From Pseudomonas sp. UBA4617 (lineage in GTDB: Bacteria > Pseudomonadota > Gammaproteobacteria > Pseudomonadales > Pseudomonadaceae), in assembly GCF_002386445.1 (NCBI RefSeq), contig NZ_DGIR01000041.1, positions 62,608 to 126,607 of the forward strand: 64,000 bases of DNA. The letters are read 5' to 3'. A program made the position numbers and the translations under genes. Below are positions 7,626-16,477 of this stretch, piece after piece. The notes below the pieces were generated by a model. The model made no database searches, was not told the DNA's origin, and saw nothing but the letters and a program-made list of their open reading frames with translations. Within the stretch, counting starts at the first letter, position 1, and each line of letters starts with the position of its first letter.

Positions 7626-8146
7626 GATGCAATTTCCAAATTGAGACTTGAGGAAACTGCCGGCCAACTCCTTCTCACGGGACTGGGCGGCAGCCATGCA
7701 CGGGGTGAGAAACCGGCCAACTTGGAAATCCGGCCAGGCCGAAGCCTGCCCGCGCACAGCTGCCATGACACAAGCCTTGGTGCGAAGTTGGAGATGGGTT
7801 CTCACACCCGATCGCCCGAACGGGGGCGACCCAGTGAAGTTAACGATGAGGCGTTTCCCACGCAGCCAGACCGAGGCTATAGCGGGCGTAGGGTAATTCT
7901 TTAACGCCCGGCGCGGGTGTAGGAAATGGCTGATCACCTCCGACTCAAAGCCCACAGGGAAAGGCGTCTGCTTCGGATAGGCTATCCATCATAAACGTCG
8001 AATTAATCGTCATTCAGACGAGATAAGCGACATTTGGACAACACTATGCACCTTAATAACGAACACCCCACTCCCTAAAATGGCCCCAGGCATCTCCTAT
8101 ACTCAGGCTCCGCGCCCAGCGCAGCCCCTCTGGCAAGGTCACTTCC
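7626..8146. other. 521-nt intergenic region: DUF3077 leader and davB upstream region
   Basis: The half nearest 7625 is, on the minus strand, an open-frame leader with a GGTGTGA/TCGCACC stem (7782-7810) and a TCGCCC/GGGCGA hairpin (7811-7828), suggesting a structured RNA. The half nearest davB has a 13-bp palindrome GGATAG-G-CTATCC (7975-7987) and CGTCTG/CAGACG arms (7965-8020), which could serve a regulator of davB. No additional gene is convincing. Confidence 0.4.
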
Positions 8147-9829
8147 ATGAACAAGAAAAACCGCCACCCCGCCGACGGCAAAAAGCCCATTACCATTTTC
8201 GGCCCGGACTTCCCCTTCGCCTTCGACGACTGGCTGGAACACCCCGCCGGCCTGGGCAGCATCCCGGCCGAGCGCCATGGTGAGGAAGTGGCCATCGTGG
8301 GCGCCGGTATCGCCGGGCTGGTGGCGGCCTACGAGCTGATGAAGCTGGGCCTCAAGCCGGTGGTGTACGAGGCCTCCAAACTGGGTGGCCGCCTGCGTTC
8401 GCAAGCCTTCAACGGTACCGACGGGGTCATCGCCGAACTGGGTGGCATGCGGTTTCCGGTATCGTCCACCGCCTTCTACCACTATGTGGACAAGCTGGGC
8501 TTGGAAACCAAGCCCTTCCCCAACCCGCTGACGCCGGCCTCCGGCAGCACCGTGATCGACCTGGAAGGGCAGACCTACTACGCCGAGAACCCCGGCGACC
8601 TGCCCAAGCTGTTCCAGGAGGTGGCCGACGCCTGGGCCGACGCGCTGGAAAGCGGTGCCCAGTTCGCCGACATCCAGCAGGCCATCCGCGACCGTGACGT
8701 ACCGCGCCTGAAGGAACTGTGGAACAAACTGGTACCGCTGTGGGATGACCGCACCTTCTACGACTTCGTGGCCACCTCGCGCTCGTTCGCCAAGCTGAGC
8801 TTCCAGCATCGCGAAGTGTTCGGCCAGGTTGGCTTCGGCACCGGTGGCTGGGACTCGGACTTCCCCAACTCGATGCTGGAAATCTTCCGCGTGGTCATGA
8901 CCAATTGCGACGACCACCAGCACCTGGTGGTCGGCGGTGTCGAGCAGGTGCCGCAAGGCATCTGGCGCCATGTGCCGGAGCGTTGCGTGCACTGGCCCGA
9001 AGGCACCAGCTTGAGCTCCCTGCATGGCGGCGCGCCGCGTACCGGGGTAAAACGCATCGCCCGCGCTGCCGATGGCCGCCTGGCGGTCACCGACAACTGG
9101 GGCGACACGCGGCACTACAGCGCCGTGCTCGCCACCTGCCAGACCTGGCTGCTGACCACCCAGATCGACTGCGAGGAATCGCTGTTCTCGCAAAAGATGT
9201 GGATGGCCCTGGACCGCACCCGCTACATGCAGTCGTCGAAGACTTTCGTCATGGTCGACCGGCCATTCTGGAAGGACAAGGACCCGGAAACCGGCCGCGA
9301 CCTGATGAGCATGACCCTCACCGATCGCCTCACCCGCGGTACCTACCTGTTCGACAACGGCGACGACAAGCCGGGGGTGATCTGCCTGTCCTACGCCTGG
9401 ATGAGCGACGCCCTGAAGATGCTGCCGCACCCGGTGGAGAAACGCGTGCAGCTGGCCCTGGACGCGCTGAAGAAGATCTACCCGAAGACCGATATCGCCG
9501 GGCACATCATCGGCGACCCGATCACCGTTTCCTGGGAAGCCGACCCGTACTTCCTCGGCGCCTTCAAGGGTGCGCTGCCTGGCCACTACCGCTACAACCA
9601 GCGCATGTATGCGCACTTCATGCAGCAAGACATGCCTGCCGAGCAGCGTGGCATCTTCATTGCCGGCGACGACGTGTCCTGGACCCCTGCCTGGGTCGAA
9701 GGCGCTGTGCAGACCTCGCTGAATGCGGTGTGGGGTATCATGAACCACTTTGGTGGCCGCACCCACCCGGAAAACCCTGGCCCAGGCGACGTGTTCAACG
9801 ACATCGGCCCGATCGCCCTGGCGGACTGA
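8147..9829 (+). CDS. davB: L-lysine 2-monooxygenase, flavin amine oxidase family
   Basis: 560 aa with an FAD-binding beta-alpha-beta fold at residues ~47-80 (VAIVGAGIAGLVAAYEL, ending at the acidic YEASKLGGR). The family includes tryptophan 2-monooxygenase. The following gene is an amidase of the nitrilase superfamily, which is the davB-davA arrangement of P. putida: DavB decarboxylates and oxygenates L-lysine to 5-aminopentanamide, and DavA hydrolyses the amide to 5-aminovalerate. AAGG precedes the ATG. Tryptophan as substrate (auxin route) is the alternative, but the amidase partner is nitrilase-like rather than IaaH-like. Confidence 0.88.
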   Translation: MNKKNRHPADGKKPITIFGPDFPFAFDDWLEHPAGLGSIPAERHGEEVAIVGAGIAGLVAAYELMKLGLKPVVYEASKLGGRLRSQAFNGTDGVIAELGGMRFPVSSTAFYHYVDKLGLETKPFPNPLTPASGSTVIDLEGQTYYAENPGDLPKLFQEVADAWADALESGAQFADIQQAIRDRDVPRLKELWNKLVPLWDDRTFYDFVATSRSFAKLSFQHREVFGQVGFGTGGWDSDFPNSMLEIFRVVMTNCDDHQHLVVGGVEQVPQGIWRHVPERCVHWPEGTSLSSLHGGAPRTGVKRIARAADGRLAVTDNWGDTRHYSAVLATCQTWLLTTQIDCEESLFSQKMWMALDRTRYMQSSKTFVMVDRPFWKDKDPETGRDLMSMTLTDRLTRGTYLFDNGDDKPGVICLSYAWMSDALKMLPHPVEKRVQLALDALKKIYPKTDIAGHIIGDPITVSWEADPYFLGAFKGALPGHYRYNQRMYAHFMQQDMPAEQRGIFIAGDDVSWTPAWVEGAVQTSLNAVWGIMNHFGGRTHPENPGPGDVFNDIGPIALAD

Positions 9830-9843
9830 GACAAGGAGGCAGC

Positions 9844-10638
9844 ATGCGCATCGCTCTGTTCCAGGGCACGCCCAAGCCACTGGACGTGCCCGGCAACCTG
9901 CAACGCTTGCGCCACCAGGCGCAACTGGCGGCCGAACGCGGCGCGCGGTTGCTGGTGTGCCCGGAAATGTTCCTGACCGGTTACAACATCGGCCTGGGCC
10001 AGGTCGAACGCCTGGCCGAGGCCGACGATGGCCCGGCCGCCATGGAAGTGGTGGAGATCGCCCAGGCGCACCGCATTGCCATCGTCTATGGCTACCCGGA
10101 GCGCGGCGCTGACGGCGCGATCTACAACAGCGTGCAGCTGATCGATGCACAGGGACGCAGCCTGGGCAACTACCGCAAGACCCACCTGTTCGGAGAACTG
10201 GACCGCTCGATGTTCAGCCCAGGTCCTGACCATTTCCCCGTGGTGGAGCTGGATGGCTGGAAGGTCGGGCTGCTGATCTGCTACGACATCGAGTTCCCGG
10301 AGAATGCCCGCCGCCTGGCGCTGGACGGCGCCGAGCTGATCCTGGTGCCGACGGCGAACATGACGCCGTACGACTTCGTTTGCCAGGTGACCGTGCGGGC
10401 GCGGGCTCAGGAGAACCAGTGCTACCTGGTGTATGCCAACTACTGTGGTGCCGAAGACGAGATCCATTATTGCGGGCAGAGCAGCATCATCGGCCCTGAT
10501 GGCAGCCTGCTGGCAATGGCCGGGCATGACGAGTGCCAGTTGCTGGCCGAACTCGAGCATGAGCGGGTGGTACAGGGACGGGCGGCATTTCCCTACCTGA
10601 CCGATCTGCGCCAGGAACTGCACCTGCATAAAGGTTGA
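9844..10638 (+). CDS. davA: 5-aminopentanamidase (delta-aminovaleramidase), nitrilase superfamily
   Basis: 264 aa. The nitrilase triad is visible as E41 (CPEMFLTG), K112 (YRKTHLF) and C146 (LLICYDIEFPE). It hydrolyses the amide made by DavB to 5-aminovalerate plus ammonia in lysine catabolism. The start at 9844 is fixed by a strong AAGGAGG at 9833-9839, 14 nt after the davB stop, so the two are one operon. A longer open frame upstream is only the davB region read out of frame. Confidence 0.9.
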   Translation: MRIALFQGTPKPLDVPGNLQRLRHQAQLAAERGARLLVCPEMFLTGYNIGLGQVERLAEADDGPAAMEVVEIAQAHRIAIVYGYPERGADGAIYNSVQLIDAQGRSLGNYRKTHLFGELDRSMFSPGPDHFPVVELDGWKVGLLICYDIEFPENARRLALDGAELILVPTANMTPYDFVCQVTVRARAQENQCYLVYANYCGAEDEIHYCGQSSIIGPDGSLLAMAGHDECQLLAELEHERVVQGRAAFPYLTDLRQELHLHKG

Positions 10639-10639
10639 C

Positions 10640-10671
10640 GGCCTGTTCGCGGGCTAACCCGCGAAGAGGCC
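10640..10671. terminator. Strong hairpin after davBA (REP-like)
   Basis: GGCCT and AGGCC flank TTCGCGGG-CTAA-CCCGCGAA, giving a long G+C-rich hairpin without a clear T-run. The TTCGCGGG...CCCGCGAA core is shared with the P. putida REP family elsewhere in the window. It may stop or protect the davBA transcript. Confidence 0.55.
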
Positions 10672-10720
10672 GAGCCTGCCAACAAATGGGTTAGCATGGC
10701 ATGCAGCAACCGGAGCCCCC

Positions 10721-13021
10721 ATGCCTGACGCCATCCGCCACCTGACCCTCGCCAACGGCCTGCAGCTGACCCTGCGCCACGCCCCGCGCCTGAAGCGTTC
10801 GGCCGCTGCCCTGCGGGTGCACGCGGGCAGCCACGATGCCCCGGGTAAATGGCCCGGCCTGGCCCACTTCCTGGAACATCTGTTCTTCCTCGGCACCCCG
10901 CGTTTCCCGCTTGCAGACGGCCTGATGCGGTACGTGCAGGCACTGGGTGGCCAGGTCAATGCCAGCACCCGGGAACGCACCACCGACTTTTTCTTCGAGG
11001 TCCCGCCCAGGGCCCTGGCGGGCGGGCTCGAGCGCTTGTGCCAGATGCTCGCCGAACCGGACCTGGGTATCGAGCGCCAACGCCGCGAGCGTGAAGTGAT
11101 CCACGCCGAGTTCATTGCCTGGTCGCGCAACCCGCAGGCCCAGCAGCAGTTCGCCTTGCTGCAGGCCGCAGCGCCCGGCCACCCACTGAGTGCTTTCCAC
11201 GCCGGCAACCGGTACACCCTGGCCTTGCACGACCCGGCCTTCCAGCAAGCGTTGCAGGGCTTTCATCAACGCTTTTACCAAGGCGGCCAGATTACCTTGA
11301 GCCTGTGCGGCCCGCAGCCGCTGGATGAACTGGAAATGCTCGGCCGACAGCATGCTGCGCAGTTCACAACGAGTGAACGGGTACCTCAGGCCCTGCCACC
11401 GCCACTGGCCGCGGCGACCACGGCGCGCGTATTCAGCCACACGCACTTGCCGGTGGGTGCCGAGCAAGCCTTGGAGCTGCTGATCAGTTGCCTTGGCGAC
11501 AGCCGCCCGGGCACCTGGCTGGCTGCGCTTCGCCAACGCGGCTGGCTGCAGGGTTTCAAGGCCGAGGCGTTGTATGCATACGCCGGGCAATTGTTGTGGC
11601 ATATCGACCTGCAGCTTGCCGAGGACGCGTGCGGGGAAGAGGTGGATGCCCTGCTGCAAGGATGGTTCGGCTTCCTCCGACAAACCGAAGCCGAGCAATT
11701 GAACGCCGAATTCGGCTTGCTGCAGCAAAGCCGCGAACGCAGTGCCAGCGCGCTTGAGCTGGCCCGCCGGGACAGTGCCGGTCTGCCATTTACCGGCCTG
11801 GATACAAATACCCTGCAGGCCTTCCGTAGCCTGCTGGCGGGCCTGCCGAGCTGTGTACATGGGCATTGGCATTTGCCCGCCGTAGAGCCCTTGCTCAAGG
11901 CCGACCTGCCTGCTGCCAGGCCACAACCATTGCCAGCAGCCCTGAAGATCAGCGACCAGCTGCCGGCCACCCGTCAGTACGCGACGCTGTACCTGCGCTG
12001 GCAGGTCCCGGCCCCCTCGCGTCAGCCGCTGTACGCGGTGCTCGAACGCGCCTTGCAACCCCTGCAGGAGCGCTGCGCGCGGGCGTCGGTACAGTTGCAG
12101 TTGAGCGCCGCTGGCGAATACTGGCAGTTGCACTGCGCCGGGCTGCCGGCAGCGGTGCTGGGTACCCTGGAACAGGCGTTGGTGCTGCTGGCAGAGCCAC
12201 CGGACGATAGCTGGCTCGCCCCTTCGACCCCGGCTCCGCCGCTGATACCGATCAGGGCCTTGCTCAAGCAGCTGCCCGACACCGTGCTCGGTGCCTTGCC
12301 TGCGCCTGTTCCACCCGGCACGCTGGCGCGGCCTCAGCTCGACAGTCTCTGGCAGCATGCCCGCTGGCACGGCCTGGCGGTTGGCTTCGACGATAGCGCC
12401 CTGAACGCCTTGGCAGCGGCGTTGCAGCGTTGCCCTGGTCGGGCCACGGCGCCTGGCCCGCTGCCGGCCTGGGCCAACCACCGCTGGCAGCAGGTCGACG
12501 TCCCGGGCAGTGAACGTGCCCTGCTGCTGTTCTGCCCATTGCCGGCGGCGTGGGAAGCCGCTGGCCGCCTGCTTGCCCAACTGCTGCAAGGGCCGGTCTA
12601 TCAACGGCTGCGGGTAGAACTGCAACTTGGCTATGCGGTATTCAGTGCCTTTCGTCAGGTCGAAGGGGTCGGTGGCCTGCTGTTCGGCGTGCAGTCGCCA
12701 CATACCAGCCAGACGCAGATACTCGACCACCTGCTCACCTTGCTACGCCAGGGCATTACTTTCGACCCTGCCGCTCGTCAGGCGCTGGCCGGGCAATTCG
12801 CGGAACCCGCGATGGCCAACGAGGAAGTCGCCGAATGGGCATGGCAGACATGCCTGGCTAGGCAAACCGGGGGGCTGGATGCGCTGCGCGGGGCGATTCT
12901 CGGCACGCAACAAGCGGATCTGGAGCACCTGCTGGGCTACCTCCTCGACAGCGACAGCCGGTGGCTGTGCCTGGCCAATGCCGCCGCACCTGAGGGCGAC
13001 TGGCTGACCGCAACCGCGTGA
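10721..13021 (+). CDS. pqqF: PqqF, M16 zinc peptidase
   Basis: 766 aa M16 (inverzincin/pitrilysin) peptidase with the zinc motif HFLEH (H49, E52, H53) and the usual second half degenerate and lacking it. In Pseudomonas PqqF is placed before pqqA and is thought to cut the modified PqqA precursor peptide to release the linked Glu-Tyr. GGAG precedes the ATG. pqqA starts 160 nt downstream with its own strong ribosome binding site, so pqqF may be separately transcribed. Confidence 0.92.
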   Translation: MPDAIRHLTLANGLQLTLRHAPRLKRSAAALRVHAGSHDAPGKWPGLAHFLEHLFFLGTPRFPLADGLMRYVQALGGQVNASTRERTTDFFFEVPPRALAGGLERLCQMLAEPDLGIERQRREREVIHAEFIAWSRNPQAQQQFALLQAAAPGHPLSAFHAGNRYTLALHDPAFQQALQGFHQRFYQGGQITLSLCGPQPLDELEMLGRQHAAQFTTSERVPQALPPPLAAATTARVFSHTHLPVGAEQALELLISCLGDSRPGTWLAALRQRGWLQGFKAEALYAYAGQLLWHIDLQLAEDACGEEVDALLQGWFGFLRQTEAEQLNAEFGLLQQSRERSASALELARRDSAGLPFTGLDTNTLQAFRSLLAGLPSCVHGHWHLPAVEPLLKADLPAARPQPLPAALKISDQLPATRQYATLYLRWQVPAPSRQPLYAVLERALQPLQERCARASVQLQLSAAGEYWQLHCAGLPAAVLGTLEQALVLLAEPPDDSWLAPSTPAPPLIPIRALLKQLPDTVLGALPAPVPPGTLARPQLDSLWQHARWHGLAVGFDDSALNALAAALQRCPGRATAPGPLPAWANHRWQQVDVPGSERALLLFCPLPAAWEAAGRLLAQLLQGPVYQRLRVELQLGYAVFSAFRQVEGVGGLLFGVQSPHTSQTQILDHLLTLLRQGITFDPAARQALAGQFAEPAMANEEVAEWAWQTCLARQTGGLDALRGAILGTQQADLEHLLGYLLDSDSRWLCLANAAAPEGDWLTATA

Positions 13022-13181
13022 TTGTTACGCCAGCTGCAAGGGCACTTTTCTTAATAATTAACCTTTCGGTACAGCTATTTCTTGTAAGATAGCGCAATCC
13101 CGATTCAAGGGAACCTCCAGCCCATGGCGGTACCCTAGTATTAGCTGACAAACCCAACCCTCATCCGGAAGGAGTAATTCC

Positions 13182-13253
13182 ATGTGGACCAAACCTGCTT
13201 ACACTGATCTTCGCATCGGCTTCGAAGTCACCATGTACTTCGCCAACCGCTAA
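13182..13253 (+). CDS. pqqA: PqqA, PQQ precursor peptide
   Basis: A 23-aa peptide beginning [10 protein letters not shown] with the conserved Glu15 and Tyr19 (E-x3-Y) that PqqE crosslinks to form the PQQ skeleton. GGAAGGAG ends 7-8 nt before the ATG, an unusually strong site, as suits a stoichiometrically consumed substrate. A terminator-like hairpin follows, separating abundant pqqA message from pqqBCDE. Confidence 0.97.
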
Positions 13254-13269
13254 GCCTGGCTTACGGTTC

Positions 13270-13294
13270 AACGCCTCGGCCTGCCGGGGCGTTT
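13270..13294 (+). terminator. Partial terminator between pqqA and pqqB
   Basis: AACGCC-T-CGG and CCG-G-GGCGTT pair around CCTG and are followed by TTTCG. Position directly after the pqqA stop suggests partial readthrough, giving more pqqA RNA than pqqBCDE RNA. Confidence 0.65.
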
Positions 13295-13332
13295 TCGTTT
13301 ATTCGCTACGGTTTTCTGCATAGAGAGTGGCC

Positions 13333-14244
13333 ATGTATATCCAGGTTCTCGGTTCCGCCGCCGGTGGCGGGTTCCCTCAGTGGAACTGCAACTGCGTCAA
13401 TTGCAAGGGCTACCGTGACGGCACCTTGCGGGCCACGGCGCGCACCCAGTCGTCCATTGCCCTGTCCGATGACGGCGTGCACTGGGTACTGTGCAATGCC
13501 TCGCCCGATATCCGCGCCCAGCTCCAGGCCTTTGCGCCGATGCAGCCGGGCCGTGCCCTGCGCGATACCGGCATCAATGCCATCGTGCTGCTGGACAGCC
13601 AGATCGACCACACCACAGGCCTGCTCAGCCTGCGCGAAGGCTGCCCGCACCAGGTGTGGTGCACCGACATGGTCCACCAGGACCTGACCACCGGTTTCCC
13701 GCTGTTCAACATGCTCAGCCACTGGAACGGCGGCCTGCAATGGAACCGCATCGAACTGGCAGGCAGCTTCGTGATCGACGCCTGCCCCAACCTGCGCTTC
13801 ACCCCGTTCCCCCTGCGCAGCGCCGCACCGCCGTATTCGCCGCACCGCTTCGACCCGCACCCCGGCGACAACCTGGGCTTGCTGGTCGAGGACACCCGCA
13901 CCGGCGGCAAACTGTTCTATGCCCCGGGCCTGGGCCAGGTGGATGACAAGCTGCTGAAGATGATGGACGACGCCGACTGCCTGCTGGTCGACGGCACCCT
14001 GTGGGAAGATGACGAGATGCAACGGCGTGGCGTGGGCACCCGTACCGGGCGTGAGATGGGCCACCTGGCTCAGAACGGCCCTGGCGGCATGCTGGAGGTG
14101 CTCGAGGGCTTCCCGCGCCAGCGCAAGGTGCTTATCCACATCAACAACACCAACCCGATCCTCGACGAGAACTCGCCCGAACGCGCCGAAGTGCTGCGCA
14201 GAGGTGTGGAAGTGGCCTTCGATGGCATGAGTATCGAGTTGTAA
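13333..14244 (+). CDS. pqqB: PqqB, metallo-beta-lactamase-fold protein
   Basis: 303 aa, start ATG 13333 (MYIQVLGSAAGGG), two codons inside an in-frame GTG. The Cys cluster C19-N-C21-VN-C24 and the metallo-beta-lactamase-like fold are characteristic. PqqB is thought to act as an iron-dependent hydroxylase on the crosslinked Glu-Tyr before PqqC; older literature treated it as a PQQ carrier. It is the first gene of the contiguous pqqBCDE block. Confidence 0.96.
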   Translation: MYIQVLGSAAGGGFPQWNCNCVNCKGYRDGTLRATARTQSSIALSDDGVHWVLCNASPDIRAQLQAFAPMQPGRALRDTGINAIVLLDSQIDHTTGLLSLREGCPHQVWCTDMVHQDLTTGFPLFNMLSHWNGGLQWNRIELAGSFVIDACPNLRFTPFPLRSAAPPYSPHRFDPHPGDNLGLLVEDTRTGGKLFYAPGLGQVDDKLLKMMDDADCLLVDGTLWEDDEMQRRGVGTRTGREMGHLAQNGPGGMLEVLEGFPRQRKVLIHINNTNPILDENSPERAEVLRRGVEVAFDGMSIEL

Positions 14245-14317
14245 CAACTGCACAAGAGGTGGCAGAAACCCTGTGGGTATTGCCAGGCCGGATAATCGTT
14301 TTACAGGAGCCAGCCGA

Positions 14318-15073
14318 ATGAGCGACGCACTGCCAATGTCCCCTGCCGAATTCGAGCAGGCCCTGCGCGCCAAGGGCGCCTATTACCACATTCATCACCC
14401 CTACCACGTGGCGATGTACCAGGGCCGAGCCACCCGTGAGCAGATCCAGGGCTGGGTGGCCAACCGCTTCTACTACCAAGTCAACATTCCGATGAAGGAC
14501 GCGGCGATCCTGGCCAACTGCCCGGACCGCGAAGTACGCCGCGAATGGATCCAGCGCCTGCTCGACCATGACGGCGCACCCGGCGAAGACGGCGGTATCG
14601 AAGCCTGGCTGCGCCTGGGCCAGGCCGTGGGCCTGGACCCGGACCAACTGCGCTCGCAGGAGCTGGTGCTACCCGGCGTACGTTTTGCCGTGGACGCCTA
14701 CGTCAACTTTGCCCGGCGGGCCAGCTGGCAGGAAGCCGCGAGCAGCTCGTTGACCGAACTGTTCGCCCCGCAAATCCACCAGTCGCGCCTGGACAGCTGG
14801 CCGCAGCACTACCCGTGGATCGACCCGGCCGGCTACGAATATTTCCGCACCCGCCTGGGCCAGGCCCGGCGTGACGTGGAGCACGGCCTGGCGATTACCC
14901 TGCAGCACTACACCACCCGCGCGGGCCAGGAGCGTATGCTGGAGATCCTGCAGTTCAAGCTGGACATTCTCTGGAGCATGCTCGACGCCATGAGCATGGC
15001 CTATGAACTGAACCGCCCACCCTATCACTCCGTCACCCAGGAACGGGTGTGGCACAAAGGGATCACCTTATGA
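14318..15073 (+). CDS. pqqC: PqqC, pyrroloquinoline-quinone synthase
   Basis: 251 aa, all-helical, with the conserved GAYYHIHHPYHV segment near residues 20-31. PqqC catalyses the last step, a cofactor-free eight-electron oxidation and ring closure of AHQQ to PQQ. AGGAG at 14305-14309 selects the ATG at 14318. The stop overlaps the pqqD start (ATGA), indicating coupled translation. Confidence 0.97.
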   Translation: MSDALPMSPAEFEQALRAKGAYYHIHHPYHVAMYQGRATREQIQGWVANRFYYQVNIPMKDAAILANCPDREVRREWIQRLLDHDGAPGEDGGIEAWLRLGQAVGLDPDQLRSQELVLPGVRFAVDAYVNFARRASWQEAASSSLTELFAPQIHQSRLDSWPQHYPWIDPAGYEYFRTRLGQARRDVEHGLAITLQHYTTRAGQERMLEILQFKLDILWSMLDAMSMAYELNRPPYHSVTQERVWHKGITL

Positions 15074-15345
15074 GTTTCAATCGCAAGCAAGTGCCGAACT
15101 GGCGCCCCGGCTACCGCTTCCAGTACGAACCGGCGCAAAAAGGCCATGTGTTGCTGTACCCCGAGGGCATGATCAAGCTCAACGACAGCGCGGCCCTGAT
15201 CGGTGGCCTGATTGACGGCCAGCGTGACGTTGCCGCGATCATTGTCGAACTCGAACAACAGTTCCCCGGTGTCCCGGAAGTGGCCGATGACATCGAGCAG
15301 TTCATGGAGGTGGCCCGTGCCGAACACTGGATCGTCCTCTCCTGA
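15070..15345 (+). CDS. pqqD: PqqD, PqqA peptide chaperone
   Basis: 91 aa. PqqD has the RRE fold that binds the PqqA leader and presents it to PqqE. The ATG at 15070 shares the ATGA with the pqqC stop. The 3' end overlaps the GTG start of pqqE by 29 nt, so the two partner proteins are translationally coupled; in some bacteria they are fused. Confidence 0.95.
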   Translation: MSFNRKQVPNWRPGYRFQYEPAQKGHVLLYPEGMIKLNDSAALIGGLIDGQRDVAAIIVELEQQFPGVPEVADDIEQFMEVARAEHWIVLS

Positions 15346-16477
15346 ATTACCGCCCACGCCCGCAGTCGGCCTGCCGCTGTGGCTGCTGGCCGAGCTCACC
15401 TACCGCTGCCCGCTGCAGTGCCCGTACTGTTCCAACCCGCTGGACTTCGCCGCCCAGGGCCAGGAGCTGAGTACCGCGCAGTGGTTCAAGGTGATGGCCG
15501 AAGCCCGGGAAATGGGCGCCGCGCAGATCGGCTTTTCCGGCGGTGAGCCACTGGTACGCCAGGACCTCGCCGAACTGATCGGCGAGGCGCGCCGGCTGGG
15601 TTACTACACCAACCTGATCACCTCCGGCATCGGCTTGACCGAGGCGCGCATCGCCGACTTCAAGAAGGCTGGCCTGGACCATATCCAGATCAGCTTCCAG
15701 GCCAGCGACGAGCAGGTGAACAACCTGTTGGCCGGCTCGAAGAAGGCCTTTGCGCAAAAACTGCAAATGGCCCGCGCGGTGAAAGCCCACGGCTACCCGA
15801 TGGTGCTCAACTTCGTCACCCACCGGCACAACATCGACAGGATCGATCGCATCATCGAGCTGTGCATCGCCCTGGAAGCGGACTTCGTCGAGCTTGCCAC
15901 CTGCCAGTTCTACGGCTGGGCCCACCTCAACCGCCTGGGGTTGCTGCCAACCCGCGCGCAGCTCGAACGGGCCGAGCGCATCACCAACCAGTACCGCGAC
16001 AAGCTCAAGGCCGAAGGCAACCCGTGCAAGCTGATCTTCGTCACCCCGGACTACTACGAAGAACGACCCAAGGCGTGCATGAACGGCTGGGGCAGCCTGT
16101 TCCTCACCATCACCCCGGACGGCACCGCGCTGCCGTGCCACGGCGCGCGCCAGTTGCCGGTGCAGTTCCCCAACGTGCGCGACCATGACCTGCGACATAT
16201 CTGGTACGACTCGTTCGGCTTCAACCGCTTCCGTGGCTATGAATGGATGCCCGAACCCTGCCGTTCCTGCGACGAAAAGGAAAAGGACTTCGGCGGCTGC
16301 CGCTGCCAGGCCTTCATGCTCACCGGCGATGCCAGCAACGCCGACCCGGTGTGCGCCAAGTCGGCCGACCACGGCATCATCCTCAAGGCCCGCGAGGAGG
16401 CAGAAAGCGCCCAGCTCGCGATTGAACAGATGACCTTCCGCAATGAGCGAAACTCCCGTGTCATCGCCCGCGGTTGA
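15317..16477 (+). CDS. pqqE: PqqE, radical SAM PqqA Glu-Tyr crosslinking enzyme
   Basis: 386 aa from the GTG at 15317, inside the end of pqqD. The radical-SAM cluster motif is C31-x3-C35-x2-C38 (RCPLQCPYC); the C-terminal SPASM region has the Cys-rich CRSCDEKEKDFGGCRC stretch. It forms the C-C bond between Glu15 and Tyr19 of PqqA. The end overlaps the peptidase gene by 35 nt. Confidence 0.96.
   Translation: MPNTGSSSPELPPTPAVGLPLWLLAELTYRCPLQCPYCSNPLDFAAQGQELSTAQWFKVMAEAREMGAAQIGFSGGEPLVRQDLAELIGEARRLGYYTNLITSGIGLTEARIADFKKAGLDHIQISFQASDEQVNNLLAGSKKAFAQKLQMARAVKAHGYPMVLNFVTHRHNIDRIDRIIELCIALEADFVELATCQFYGWAHLNRLGLLPTRAQLERAERITNQYRDKLKAEGNPCKLIFVTPDYYEERPKACMNGWGSLFLTITPDGTALPCHGARQLPVQFPNVRDHDLRHIWYDSFGFNRFRGYEWMPEPCRSCDEKEKDFGGCRCQAFMLTGDASNADPVCAKSADHGIILKAREEAESAQLAIEQMTFRNERNSRVIARG

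Noticed and set aside
8905..9843. A long N-terminal extension of davA in the same frame
   Set aside because: It is davB read out of frame; the AAGGAGG at 9833-9839 and family alignment place the start at 9844.
8075..10150. A 691-codon minus-strand frame across davB
   Set aside because: Shadow of davB and davA; the plus-strand genes have clear motifs and ribosome binding sites.
12858..13181. A sigma-70 promoter for pqqA
   Set aside because: A TAAGAT at 13085 is present, but I found no acceptable -35 at 16-18 nt, so it is not listed.
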